From contig CM075733.1 of assembly GCA_037974335.1 (NCBI GenBank), positions 21,570,505-21,634,504 on the forward strand: a stretch of 64,000 bases of DNA. Reading direction: 5' to 3'. The notes beneath the pieces are model-generated. The model saw nothing but the letters and a program-made list of their open reading frames with translations, was not told the origin of the DNA and made no database searches. Each line of letters begins with the position of its first letter. Position 1 is the first letter of the stretch. The position numbers were made by a program, and so were the translations under genes. Positions 34,118 through 44,826 of the stretch are shown here, piece after piece. Source of the stretch: Prionace glauca (Eukaryota > Chordata > Chondrichthyes > Carcharhiniformes > Carcharhinidae).

Positions 34118-34535
34118 GAAACTACAAAGGGTCCTGAATGTAGCCCAATCCATCACACAAACCAGCCTCCCATTCATTGACTGTCCACACTTCCTGCTGC
34201 CTCAGAAAAACAACCAGCATAATTAAGGGCCTCTTGTACAACAGATATTCTCTCTTCCACCTTCTTCCATCGGGAAAACAATACAAAAATCTGAGGTTAC
34301 GTATCAACTGACTCAAGAACAGCTTCTCTCCTGCTGCTGTCAGATTTTTGAATGCACCTACCTTGCATTATATTGATTTTTCTCTACACCCTGGCTATAA
34401 ATGTAACACTACATTCTGCACTCTCTCGTTTCCTTCTCTATGAACAGTATGCTTTGTCTGTATAGCACACAAGGAACAATACTTTTCACCCTGTTAATAC
34501 ATGTGACAATAATAAATCAAATCAAATCAAACAGA
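34118..34535 (+). mobile_element. L2-like LINE 3' end, right of the nested SINE
   Basis: Continues aagaaactacaaagggtcct, accttcttccatcgggaaaa, and ends tgacaataataaatc with aaatcaaatcaaa. Confidence 0.88.
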
Positions 34536-34954
34536 GTTAATGCATCGATTCTGCATGATTCTTCACACTGGACGCGAAACATTAACTCTGTTTCTCTCTC
34601 CACACCAGACCTGCTGATTTTTTTTTCCAGCATTCTTTATTTTTATTCCATGTTCCCAGCATCCGCAGTATTTTGCTTTAATATTGCTACAATGTAATTG
34701 TTATTTTAAAGCGAGGCATCAAACAGATTCACAACGGTCAACTTTCCCTTATCTCTTGATTTTATTTATAGAGTTGTCAAAAATGTGAGGATTTAGTTCT
34801 CGGGCGACATTCAGCGGGACAGTGACTTTACCCAACTGCCAAAATATCGAAGGCAGTGGGAAGTTACATTGGATCAGATTTAAAACCAGCATTCCACCCA
34901 GTTCTGTCGCTCATTCACCCGGTCGAATTTAACCAAATCTGGATGCATTGACCC

Positions 34955-35038
34955 AAGCAAGTGGTGACTAGGAGGATTTCACAATAACTTCATTGCTGTG
35001 TGTTAACGTAAGCCTTGCTTGTGACTAATAAATAAACA
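34955..35038 (+). mobile_element. SINE tail fragment (type 2)
   Basis: Only the last part is left: cacaataacttcattgctgt, gtaagccttgcttgtgac and taataaataaac. Confidence 0.7.
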
Positions 35039-35168
35039 TACAATGTTGGCCCTCCACAGTTCTCAAAACTGGTAAAGTAAGAGTTGTCAACTGACAAAGC
35101 GATGCTCTAAACATGCCTGAGCAGTCTCAGAATTTGAGTACAGTAAGTATGTTAAAGGAAAATTTATA

Positions 35169-35204
35169 ATTGTTTATGAAATTTTAATGAATTTCATAAA
35201 CAAT
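35169..35204. repeat. Perfect 15-bp hairpin
   Basis: Arms attgtttatgaaatt and aatttcataaacaat flank a 6-base loop. Function unknown; may be a small fold-back scar. Confidence 0.7.
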
Positions 35205-35264
35205 GGATGAAGTAGACGTGGAGTGGACACTTCCGCTAGTGAGGTGTTCTAGAAGTAGAGTCGA

Positions 35265-35746
35265 TACCGGAGTTGAGGGGATTGAGCTATGAGGAGAGGC
35301 TGAATAAACTAGGCTTGTACTCGTTAGAGTTTAGAAGAATGAGGGGAGATCTCATTGAGACGTATAAGATGATGAATGGGATGGATAGGATAGAGGTGGA
35401 GAGACTGTTCCCGCTCAAAAAAGACAGTAGGACTAGGGGGCACAGCCTCAAGATAAAGGGGGGGCGGTTTAGAACAGAGTTGAGGAGGAACTTCTTCACT
35501 CAAAGGGTGGTGAATCTCTGGAATTCTCTGCCCATTGAAGTGGTGGAGGCTGCCTCGCTAAATATTTTTAAGAAACGGGTTGATGGGTTTTTGATAAGAG
35601 AAGGGATTAAGGGTTATGGGGAGAGGGCGGGAAGGTGGAGCTGAGTCACGACAGATCAGCCATGATCTTATTGAATGGCGGGGCAGGCTCGAAGGGCCAG
35701 ATGGCCTACTCCTGCTCCTATTTCTTATGTTCTTATGTTCTTATAG
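35265..35746 (+). mobile_element. CR1 LINE (family A) short 3' copy
   Basis: Encodes the C-terminus from RGLSYEERLNKLGLYSLEF to VVEAASLNIFKKRVDGFLI, ending with ttcttatg octamers. Here the G-run has the length that keeps the frame open (KIKGGRFRTEL), so it shows the ancestral C-terminus. Flanks tagagtc and tatagtc may be a target duplication with one mismatch. Confidence 0.9.
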
Positions 35747-35749
35747 TCT

Positions 35750-36032
35750 TTGGATAAGGCGTAGCAAATTTAAAACAGAGTCAAGGAGAAATTACTTCTC
35801 CCAAAGGATTGTGAATCTGTGGAATTTGTTATCCCGAAGTGCAGTGGATGCTGGGACAGTGAGTAAATTTAAGAAGGAATTAGACAGTTTTTGAATTGCT
35901 AATGGATTGAAGGGTTATGGGGAGAAGGCAGGAAAATAGGGATGAGGAGCATATCAGCCATGGACGAATGGCAGAGCAGATTTGATGGGCCGAATGGCCT
36001 ACTTCTGCTCCCACGCCTTATGAACTTATGAA
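35750..36032 (+). mobile_element. CR1 3'-end fragment (family E)
   Basis: A diverged C-terminus: FKTESRRNYFSQRIVNLWNL then LDSF stop, with 3' end gatgggccgaatggcctact and cttatgaacttatgaac octamer-like tail. It directly follows the CR1-A copy. Confidence 0.8.
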
Positions 36033-36124
36033 CAGCGGGACTGGAGAATCCCAGCTGCGGGCGAGGTCAGAGAATCCCAGCCAATATCTCAAAGACAGAG
36101 AGGTGTGCAGGGGAAATTGTTTAA

Positions 36125-36345
36125 AACAAAAAAGTTCATTTGTTAGTCGCAAGTAGGCTTACATTCAGATTGTAATGAAGTTACTGTAAAATTCCCTAGT
36201 TGCCACACTCTGGTGCCTGTTCGGGTACACTAAGGGGTAATTTAGCATGGCCAATGCACCTAAACTACACATTGTCGGACTGTGGGAGGAAACCAGAGCA
36301 CCCAAAGGAAACCCACGCAGTCATGGGGAGAATGTGTAAACTGCA
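36125..36345 (-). mobile_element. tRNA-derived SINE, tail type 2, 5'-truncated
   Basis: Minus-strand copy with tail tagtcgcaagtaggcttaca at the left and body up to gtttacacattctcc complement. The tRNA-like head is missing. Confidence 0.8.
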
Positions 36346-36364
36346 TTCTGCGGTTGTTTAGCAT

Positions 36365-36878
36365 GCTTATTGTAGCTTCACCAGATTTGCAGCTGACATG
36401 TCAGGTATTGTTCCTGATATATCCTCCATTGAACCAGAGTTGATTCACCGGCTTGACGGCTTTGGGAGAATGAGGGATATGAGTTAACAGATTGTGGTTG
36501 AATACAATCCTGCTGCTGCTAAGGGCTCACAATGTCTCAGGATGCCCAGTTTCTGAGTTGCTGGACCTGTTCTGAATCTATCCCATTCAGCATTGTCAGT
36601 GCTACACAATGTAATGGAATCCTCAATCTGAAGGTGGAACTTTTCCAAAGTAATGATCTCTGCTACCAATACTTTCATGGACATACACACCTGAGACAGG
36701 TAGATGAGTGAGGACAAAGGCAAGTCAGTAATTCCCTTTCATTAATTTACTCACCATCTGCTATGGGCCCAGTCTGCAGAAATGCCCTTCAGGAATCTCC
36801 TGGTATAGTTAGTCATGCTGCTACCAAGCCACTTATTGGTGGTGAAAATTGATGTTTCCCCACTCAGAGTACATTCTA
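36365..36878 (-). mobile_element. Old LINE, endonuclease region, left of nested insertion
   Basis: Matches the order of modules of the LINE at 49455-50297 (ttacagattgtggttga/g, ctgctgctgct, agagtacattct). No open frame survives. It resumes at 37284. Confidence 0.7.
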
Positions 36879-37180
36879 TCATAGAATCCCTACAGTGAAT
36901 AAGAAGGCCATTCAGCCCATCGAGTATTCAACCACCACAATCCAACCCAGGCCCTATTCCCATAACTCCACATATTTACCCCGCTAATCCTCCTGACACT
37001 AGGGTCAATTTATCATGGCCAATCCGCCTAATCGCTGGAGTGTGAGAGGAAACCAGAGCACCTGGAGGAAACCTATGCAGAAATGGGGAGAACATGCAAA
37101 CTCTGCACAGACAGTGACCAGAGGCTGGAATTGAACCTGGGTCCCTATGAGGTAGCAGTGCTAATCACTGTGTCACCCCA
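36879..37180 (-). mobile_element. tRNA-derived SINE, tail type 1, inserted in old LINE
   Basis: 3' block aggccattcagcccatcgag at left, head ggtgacacagtgattagcac at right. A tRNA-Pro-like sequence follows its 5' end in the same orientation. Confidence 0.87.
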
Positions 37181-37189
37181 CAAAAATGA

Positions 37190-37260
37190 GGCTTATCCAT
37201 GATTTGAACCTGGGACCTCTCACACCCTAAGCGAGAATCATATGCCTAGACCAACGAACC
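37190..37260 (-). tRNA. tRNA-Pro(AGG)-like sequence, probably a pseudogene
   Basis: Read on the minus strand it matches vertebrate tRNA-Pro from memory: cgttggtctagg (A box), gattctcgcttagggtg with anticodon AGG, and ggttcaaatc (B box). D and anticodon arms pair (one G-U). The acceptor stem has one mismatch and two wobble pairs, the T stem one mismatch. It lies 9 bp upstream of the SINE head in the same orientation, and both lie inside the gap in the old LINE, so it may have arrived with the SINE. Function is doubtful. Confidence 0.7.
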
Positions 37261-37283
37261 AGACAAAGACCAACAGGCCAGAC

Positions 37284-37445
37284 TATGTCCCTGCTACCCT
37301 CAGTGCTTCTTCCAAGAGGTGTGCAATGTGGAGGAGAAGGGATTTCTCATCTAAGGGAGAGTGTTGGGTGATAATCAGCAGGAATTTGTCCATGTTTGAC
37401 CTGATGTCAGGAGAATTCACTGGGTTTCATGATTATAATTGGTTT
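37284..37445 (-). mobile_element. Old LINE, endonuclease region, right of nested insertion
   Basis: Resumes with ctgctaccctcagtgcttct and runs to catgtttgacctgatgtcag, in the same order as 50190-50560. Confidence 0.65.
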
Positions 37446-38260
37446 GAGGCAGGTGCACCCCCATGGAAAGGAAAGCTCTGCCTCAGAATGCTGCAGTCAA
37501 TCAAATGGCCAGCAGCTCTCTTAACTCAGTAGCACCACTGGAGCTGGTGGCCATTGCTGGGACTGCAGCCAATTACCAAAGAAGTGGAACCATGGAATCA
37601 GGGTGAAGGTGAGTCCAGGCTGGCGTCCCCTGCAAAGGGGATGGGATTTGGGGTGTAAAAGGCAAGTGGGAAAGGGAATTGCAGTGGGGGTGGGGTGCAG
37701 GGGAGGGGGAAAATCTCAGAGGGACCTTCTGGTGCAGCCAGAGTGTTTTGCCTGGGTGCTTGGACTCAGGATATATCCTGCCCGGCCATGGTAAATAGAA
37801 TATCTGTGGGGGTGGGTAGGCATTGGCTGTTTGCCACTCGGTTTTTCAACCACTCCATCTGCCACACCAACCTGGGGAAGAATATAAAATGGCTGATGAG
37901 TTTATTCTGATTCTGGATAGCACTTTAATAAAGAAGTACACATTTATCCTCATAAAATGTCAACTTATTTTGAAGGTCAGTCAATGTCTCTTTGCTCGAT
38001 ATATTGCTCCACAGCTTTTATGAGCAAATGCCACATGTACCACAAGAGCAGCAGTAACCTAACTACATTGGTAAGCAATCAATTTGAACATGACCACAGA
38101 GAAACTAAATGAATAAAAACAGCATTACTTGTTCAGTTCAACCCTCATTCGGTCATCACACATAGATAATATACCAGTGTTAAATTAAGTTTGTGAGGTG
38201 AAGTGAAGTCCTAGCAAAGAAAGCTTCATCTGTTAGTCTGATATGAATAAACTTTACTTA
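37446..38260. other. Unassigned sequence
   Basis: No gene or repeat recognised. Confidence 0.4.
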
Positions 38261-38262
38261 TA

Positions 38263-39055
38263 AGGCCATAAGAAATAGGAACAGGAGTAGGCCATTAAGC
38301 CTGCTCCATTATTGAATAAGATCATGGATGATCTAACCCTTACTCAGTCCACTTTCCTGCTTTCTCTCCATTCTCCTGCTAAAAACCTATCGATTTCAGC
38401 CTTGAAAATGTTCAAGGGCTCGGTTTCCACAGCTTCCTGGGACAAAGGATCCCAAAGATTTACCACACATTGAGAAAAGAAATTCTTCCTCAAATCTGAC
38501 TGAAATGAGCATCTCCTTATTCTGCGACTATGCCTTCTGAACCTACACTCTCCCGTGAGCAGAAACATTCTCCCAACATCTACCCAGTCTAACCCCCTAT
38601 GAATCTAATATCTTTATATGCCTCCAATGATAATATCTTTCCTTAAATAAAGGGACTAAAACTGTACACAATATTTTACATGTGGCCTCACTCTTACCTC
38701 GGACAATTGCAACACCTCTTTATTTTCATACTCTAGCCCCCATGAAATAAAAGCCAGCACTCCACATACCTTCCCTATTATTTTCTGCACAGGTGTGGTA
38801 GCTTTCTGGGTTTCACGAACAAGGATCCCCAAGTTCCTTTGTGCTGCTGCTTTCTGCAGTCTCTCTCCATTTACCTTCTCATTCCTTCTTCCAAAATGAA
38901 CAATCTCACATTTTCCCATACTGAATTCCGTTTGCCAAATTTCTACCCATTTATATAGCCTGCCGATCTCGCTCTGTAAGCTATTTATACCATCCTTATA
39001 ACTCGCCTTCCCTCACATCTTTGTATCGTTGCAAACCTTTCTCCAAATCATTAAC
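38263..39055 (-). mobile_element. CR1 LINE (family C) 3' part
   Basis: Minus strand gives MFLLTGECRFRRHSRRIRRC, FFSQCVVNLWDPLSQEAVE and KCEIVHFGRRNEKVNGERLQ, close to the 20868 copy. Several frameshifts. It ends where a second CR1 fragment begins. Confidence 0.85.
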
Positions 39056-39563
39056 ATAGAGAACGTAGAGTACAGCCACAGGAACAGGCCCTTAGGTCCT
39101 CCAAGTCTGTGTTGATCATGTTTACCTATCTAAACCAACCACTTATATCCCTCTATTCCTTGATTGTTTATATGCCTATCGAGATAAGTCTTAAATGTGG
39201 CTAACGTAACTGCCTCAAACCCCTCACTTGGCAATGCATTCTGGGCCCGCACCACCCTCTATGTAAAAACTTCCTCAGCACATCTCCACTGAACCTTTCC
39301 CCCCTTATCTTGAAGTTGTGCCCCCACGTAACTGTCATTTCTGCCCTTCCAATGGTTCACCCTATCTATACCTCTCATAATTTTATAAACTTCTATCGGG
39401 TCACCCCTCAGCCTGCTTCTTTACAAGGAAAACAACCCCAGTTTATTCAATCTCTCCTCATAGCTAATACCCTCCATACCAGGCAACATCCTGGTAAGTT
39501 TTTTCTGCACTCTCTCCAAAGCCTCCACATCCTTCTAGTGAGGTGGTGACCAGAATTGGACAT
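39056..39563 (-). mobile_element. CR1 LINE (family D) 3' fragment
   Basis: Starts with a 3' end like agtacagccacaggaacagg and covers the C-terminus up to the gaccagaattggac position of RT. It abuts the G-rich element. Confidence 0.75.
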
Positions 39564-39566
39564 AAT

Positions 39567-40231
39567 GGGCCTGATTTTACCATTGGGTCACGCCCGTTTT
39601 CAGGCACGAAAATTTCATAAAGTCGGGCGTGAAGGGAATTGTGTGATCCGGGCCCATGTCCACGCAGATTTCCACTTTACCAAGGGGGAAGAGGCATGCC
39701 AGATCATTCTCTGGTGCGGGGGAGGAAGGAGGAGGCAAGTCAGATGTATCTCTGATGGGTGGAGTGGGGGGGGGGGAGCAGGGAAAGGAGGCCCAATTAG
39801 TCTCTAGTTGGGGGAGGGGCAGGTAAGGCCAAATCATTCTCTGGTGGGTGGGAAGGGACAATGAGGGACAGATCACTCTTTGGTGATGGGGGGGCGAGGA
39901 GGAGAGAGGCCAGATGGATCTCTGGTGGGGGGGCAGGGGTGGGCGGGGTCTGCTGCCACTCTGTGGGCGATCGGTTGGGGGGGGGAAGGGGGACCATTGC
40001 CACTCTGCAGGTAATCGGTTGGTGGGGGAAGGGGGACCACTGCCACTCTGCAGGTAATCAGTTGGTGGGGGAAGGGGGACCACTGCCACTCTGCGGGTGA
40101 TTGGCGTGCTGGAAGGGGGTAGGGGGTCGCAATCAGTCTGGGTTGTGGGGTGTGCATAAGGGGGATAGTTATGTTGTGGGGGTGGGGTGATGTCTTTATC
40201 CACTTTTGCAGCCTGGGAGTAATATGATAGG
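39567..40231. mobile_element. Second copy of the G-rich TIR element, unexpanded
   Basis: The left terminus gggcctgattttaccattgg is followed by degenerate units of about 45-60 bp (agatcattctctggtg types) that turn into four units like the minisatellite (gccactctgtgggcgatcgg, and three with gccactctg and g-runs). Then ggaagggggtagggggtcgc, gggatagttatgttgtgg and cttttgcagcctgggag follow as at 26441-26600. The right terminus is missing. It shows the 5-kb array arose by expansion of an inner part of this element. Confidence 0.65.
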
Positions 40232-40735
40232 GAGACAAAAACTTTGCACAGTATTCTAAATATGGCTTCAAATTTACCTGTTTACTTTTAGACTCCAGCC
40301 ACCTTGAAGTAAAAGCCAGCTTTCCATTAGCCTTCCTAATAACTTGCTGCACTTGTATGCTAGCTTTCTGGGTTTCATGAACGCAAACCCCCAAGTCTCT
40401 TTGTGCAACCGCTTTCTGCAGTCTCTCTCCATTGAAATAATAATCTGCCTTCTCATTCCTTCTTCCAAAATGAACAATCTCACATTTTCCCACATTGAAT
40501 TCAATTTGCCAGATTCAATTTGCCCATTCAATTAACCTGTCGATCTCGCTCTGTAAATTAATTATATCTGCCTTACAATCCGCCTTCCCTCATGCCTTTT
40601 TACCACCTGCAAACCTGGCCATAATGCATTCTGCTCCTTTCTCCAAATCATTAATATGTTTTGTGAAGAGTTGTCCCAGCACTGACCCCTGTGAGACTCC
40701 ACTGGTTACTGCCCTCCAACCTGAGAGAAGTCCCC
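40232..40735 (-). mobile_element. CR1 LINE (family C) RT fragment
   Basis: Minus strand has KANGKLAFTSRWLESKSKQV and MGKCEIVHFGRRNEKADYYF. The copy starts at the cacagtattctaaatatgg position, next to the G-rich element. Confidence 0.8.
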
Positions 40736-41081
40736 TTACTGTCAATCACAAGCAGTGTTCAAAGTCACACTGGCCATTTCTCCTGCTAAAAGGGCAAACA
40801 TGAAGCAAAAGGTCTTGAAACTTCACTACACGTATTTGGCAAGGCCAGTTTGTTAACATTTTTGTTGCATACAGTCTTTGTATGTTCACAAGTGGACAGA
40901 AAACCTGCAGCAACTCTTAAAAGACTACAACACGGTTCTTCTCTCATACAGTCTACGTTCAACTGTGACAGCTTTGCACTAATACCAGGTCCCAGAGCTG
41001 CTGCCCCAACCCTAGATATGCCTCAGTAAAAAAAGCTACTGAGAAAGTTAGTGTGAGTTAGAGAAGCGAGAAAAGTAACAT
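40736..41081. other. Unassigned sequence
   Basis: No gene or repeat recognised. Confidence 0.4.
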
Positions 41082-41320
41082 TTTCATTTATTAGTCACAA
41101 GTTAGGCTTACATTAACACTGCAGTGAAGTTATTGTGAAACGCCCCTAGTTGCCACAGCCGGGCACCTGTTCAGGTCATTGCACCTAACCAGCATGTCTT
41201 CCAGAATGTGGGAGGGAACCCACACAGACATGGAGGAGAACGTGCAAACTCCACACAGACAGTGACCCAAGTGGGGAATCAAACCTGTTTCCCTGGCGCT
41301 ACGAAATGGCAGTGCTAAAG
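41082..41320 (-). mobile_element. tRNA-derived SINE, tail type 2
   Basis: Tail ttattagtcacaagttaggc at left; body and most of the head (aatggcagtgctaa) at right, with the head's first bases lost. Confidence 0.82.
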
Positions 41321-41907
41321 AAAGCAATGCCTTTTCTGAATATATCAACTACAAAAATGAAATCATGACAGTTGGTGCTTTTACGTTTGGAACATAAAAA
41401 GCTCAGGTCCTGGGTTACCTGTGTTAAAAAGGTATACGTGAAGAAATAGCAAAAATAACGTTCATTTAAATATCTTGAAAATAATCATTTTAAAGGTGGC
41501 TTGTATTTTATTCATAATCCCATCCCATTCAGAGCTGTACAAATGACCATTACACATCAAGGTTACATGTAAATTTCTGCATCAGGATTGTATTTGCTGA
41601 GCTCAGATCTGAACTCTTCCTGCCTCGATTTCCTACCTTCCTAACAGTATCAACTCAATAAGTCAGGAACTCCCCAAAGAGGAAGAACGAGAAATGAAAG
41701 AAATATAAAGCGGATGTGGAAAGCCTATAACCAATGTAGCAGCAAAGAAACAAACAAGGCGTGGGTTGAATGCAATGAAATCGCTTTGAACTTGGTTTGA
41801 AAATCTCTGAACAGCCATTTTTTTTTCTCAGTAACTGAGGAACTAGACCAATAAAAAAATGCACAATTCACCTTGGAAACATTAGACTTATTTATTTTTA
41901 TTAGGGG
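41321..41907. other. Unassigned sequence
   Basis: No gene or repeat recognised. Confidence 0.4.
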
Positions 41908-42225
41908 AGGTGGTAGGACAGTGGCATTATCACTGGACTAGGAATCCAGAAACCCAGCGTAATGATCCCACCATGGCAGATGGTGAAATTTGAATGCAAT
42001 GAAAACCTGAAATTAAACATCTAAAGGTGACCATGAAACCATTGTCGTTAAAACCCATCTGGTTTCACAAAATGTCCTTTGGAGAAGGAAATCTGCCATC
42101 CTTACCTCGTCTGGCAAACATGTGACCACGGCAATGTGGTGAATTCTGAATATGCCCTCAGTTCAAGGGATGGGCAATAAATACTGACCCAGCACACATC
42201 TCATGAATGAATAAAAAAAACCTCT
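41908..42225 (+). mobile_element. tRNA-derived SINE of the second type
   Basis: Head ggtggtaggacagtggcatt, cactggactaggaatccaga, body aaggaaatctgccatcctta and gggatgggcaataaatactg, A-rich tail. Confidence 0.82.
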
Positions 42226-42584
42226 ACAATTTGAAATCTCCTAAAATAGAGGAGACACGGCTTGAACCTACATTATTTGGTTAGAGTTTGAAATGTTCAT
42301 TTTCTATTTCCCGCTTCCCTCTCACTATCTTATCTTTCCCTGTGTTTGGAATTGTTATGAAGTGTGTGAGGCTGTCTAGACTCTGGGGTGTCAGTAGCTT
42401 CAGTGCACAGCATTCAGACTGCTACCAGTATTAGCACCAGAACGTATTCACAAGAAGATACCACATCTGCTGTTACTTGGAATGAAGTCTTCCTGAGACT
42501 CAATTATTTACCTGCAAAAATGCCTCGGTTGACCCTGTACAAAATAAAGCTCGGTGGAACAGATCTAAATACAGCACAAAGTTT

Positions 42585-42720
42585 CACAACACCAGGTTAA
42601 AGTCCAACAGGTTTACTCGGAATCATGAGCTTTCAGAGTTCTTCATCAGGTGAGTGGAGAGAATAATGAAGGACTTTAATCCGGTGTTGTGAGACTTCTT
42701 ACTGTGCCCACCCCAGTGTG
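42585..42720. repeat. Fold-back repeat of the tgttggactttaacctggtg family
   Basis: Left arm acaacaccaggttaaagtcc, right arm ggactttaatccggtgttgt with a few mismatches, then gagacttcttactgtgccca. A degraded version of the palindrome at 50298-50508. Confidence 0.75.
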
Positions 42721-43129
42721 TATACTGTTCAGATAGTGTCCATTATAGTATGACATGTGCTATAATTGAGAAATTTTCTTCCAAACTATATGTTTTTCTT
42801 CTATCATCAATTTGTGCTGAGGTGCTAGGAGGAGAGAATGGTTGCTCACAGACCTCGGTACAGTGGCATCCATTGCCACCAGGGAGTTAAAAAAAAAGGA
42901 ATATGCTCAAAATTTGTGTAGGAGATCAACCAATGTCACAGCTATCCTTAAGGGAGCCCAATGCGGTGCAGGCTTTTCTGTGCTCCTTGTGGTTTGCTTT
43001 TATTTCCTTTTTTATATCTCCAGCAAATGTGACTACAGTACACTCTATCCCTTCATCTACGTGACTAATCTAGTAATGGAGACCCCAGTTCTGATCCCAG
43101 TAGTTACTGTTCACCCATCTGAAAATGAC
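42721..43129. other. Unassigned sequence
   Basis: A 112-codon plus frame at 42842-43180 has a hydrophobic stretch but no splice sites, homology or codon pattern that I can use; not called. Confidence 0.4.
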
Positions 43130-43508
43130 CCACTTACACTGTTTCCTGTTAGTTATCCAATCCCATATATCTTACCCTAACACGGCATACTTATCTTTTG
43201 AAATAATCTTTGATGCGCCATACTGTGTGGCACCTTTTGGAAATCTGAAACTATGTCTGCCCTACTTGTTACATTCTGAAAGAACTCTAATAAACGTATC
43301 AAATACGATTTCCCTTTCATAAAATCATGCTGACTCTGCTGGGTTATATTATGATTGTCTAAATATCTTGCTATTACTTCCTTAATAATGAATTCCAGCA
43401 TTTCCTTAATAACAAATGTTAGGCTAACTGACCTATAGTTTCTTGCTTTCTGTCTCCCTCCTTTCTTAAGTAGGGGCATTACATTTGCAGGTTTCCAATC
43501 CGTTGGGA
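43130..43508 (-). mobile_element. CR1 RT fragment, left of nested CR1-A
   Basis: Minus strand reads PLLKKGGRQKARNYRSVSLT and SQHDFMKGKSYLIRLLEFFQ, an old CR1 RT. It resumes at 43818. Confidence 0.82.
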
Positions 43509-43515
43509 TCTTTCA

Positions 43516-43810
43516 CAGTCTCAAGATAAAGGGCAGGAGGGGGGCAGTTTAGATCGGAGTTGAGGAGGAACTTCGTCACTCAAAGGGTGGTGAATCTCTG
43601 GAATTCTCTGCCCATTGAAGTGGTGGAGGCTACCTCGTTGAATATATTTAAGTCACGGGTAGATAGATTTCTGATAGACAAGGGAATTAATTGTTATGGA
43701 GAGAAAGCGGGCAAGTGGAACTGATCCACTTCAGATCAGCCATGATCTTATTGAATGGCGGGGCAGGCTCGAAGGGCTAGATGGCCTACTCCTGCTCCTA
43801 TTTCTTATGT
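43516..43810 (+). mobile_element. CR1 LINE (family A or close), short 3' copy, nested
   Basis: Covers the C-terminus from tctcaagataaaggg to aatggcggggcaggctcgaa and the ttcttatg end. It is flanked by a 7-base duplication tctttca (43509-43515 and 43811-43817), which cleanly marks it as an insertion in the minus-strand CR1. Confidence 0.88.
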
Positions 43811-43817
43811 TCTTTCA

Positions 43818-43990
43818 GAATCTTGGGAATTTTGGAAGGTTACAGATCCTATTATGTAGGCCATTAGGTCCAGGTGACTTGTCAGCCTTTGGTCTCAAGA
43901 GTTTTCCTGATTTTCCCCAGTGACAGGGATTATTTTAAGCTCTACCTCCCGTTGACCCGGTGACTTTCTGTTGTTCTTGAGTGCTCCCAG
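43818..43990 (-). mobile_element. CR1 RT fragment, right of nested CR1-A
   Basis: Continues the 43130 copy: the segment gaatcttgggaattttgga, ccattaggtccaggtgactt, then gttttcctgattttcccc. Confidence 0.7.
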
Positions 43991-44559
43991 TGTGAAGACA
44001 GTTGGTTAGACAACTTATCTGGTGCAACCTACCAAGCTCTCAGCTGGGGATCCTGCACCCAGTGACATGGAAGGGTGGCTTCTCTGAAGGTAAGCCCACA
44101 TGCTGACACCCTAACTAAAGCCCTCAAAGGTTTGAGCCAGCGACTGATAGTGGTCTGATTTTGGCGGCTACAGCATTATCATGCAGGGCTCTGAGGTTAC
44201 ATAGACATTGGATTCTCCTGCACCTGGATTATTGACTTGTTTAAGGTTTATTTAGATAGGCACATGAGTGAAACAGGGATGGAGGGTTATAGAAGACGAC
44301 ATTAAAAAGGGTCAGAGCCTCAGGACGATACTGGGAATGTAATATTACATGTTAATGTTTTGTCTCTTTTAATCCACAAGTGTCGGTCCACCTTGTTGTC
44401 AAACGAGGGGCATGCACACGGTGAGTTGTGCGTGGGCTGCTCTTGGATGTTTCGAGAGTAGCCTAGTACTTCGTGTCGGTGTGTGTGCTTAAACCTGGAC
44501 CAGCAGACGTGCACCACAACAGCTCAGTGACAATCACTGCTAGCTGAGCAGATACATGG
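43991..44559. other. Unassigned sequence
   Basis: No gene or repeat recognised. Confidence 0.4.
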
Positions 44560-44826
44560 ATTTGGGCCTGTGTCTGTTCGAGTTTGCACATTCTCCCTGT
44601 GGTTGCGTGGGTTTCCTCCCACACCCCAAAGATGTGCTCTTAGGCTGATTGGTGTACCAAATTGACCCTACACTATTCTCCTACTCCTACTCCTACTCCT
44701 AGGGGTACCATTCGCATACACACGGGGCAGGGTAGGTGTAGGGAAATGCTTTGTTAAAATGGTGGCGCAGGCTCGTTGGGCCGAAGGGCCTGTTTCCCGT
44801 GCTGGGTTGTTCTTTGTTCTTTGTAT
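44560..44826 (+). mobile_element. tRNA-derived SINE, tail type 3 (ttctttgt octamers)
   Basis: Body gtttgcacattctccctgtg, gcgtgggtttcctcccacac; 3' block cgttgggccgaagggcctgt, gtgctgggttgttctttgtt ending in octamers. A short (tcctac) repeat lies inside (44676-44700). Confidence 0.85.

Noticed and set aside
37190-37260. Functional tRNA-Pro gene
   Set aside because: Mismatches in acceptor and T stems and its position at a SINE head within a split LINE favour a pseudogene or SINE-linked copy, so I kept the call cautious.
42842-43180. 112-codon plus frame with a hydrophobic run
   Set aside because: No homology, splice sites or promoter features, and its end overlaps a CR1 fragment on the other strand.
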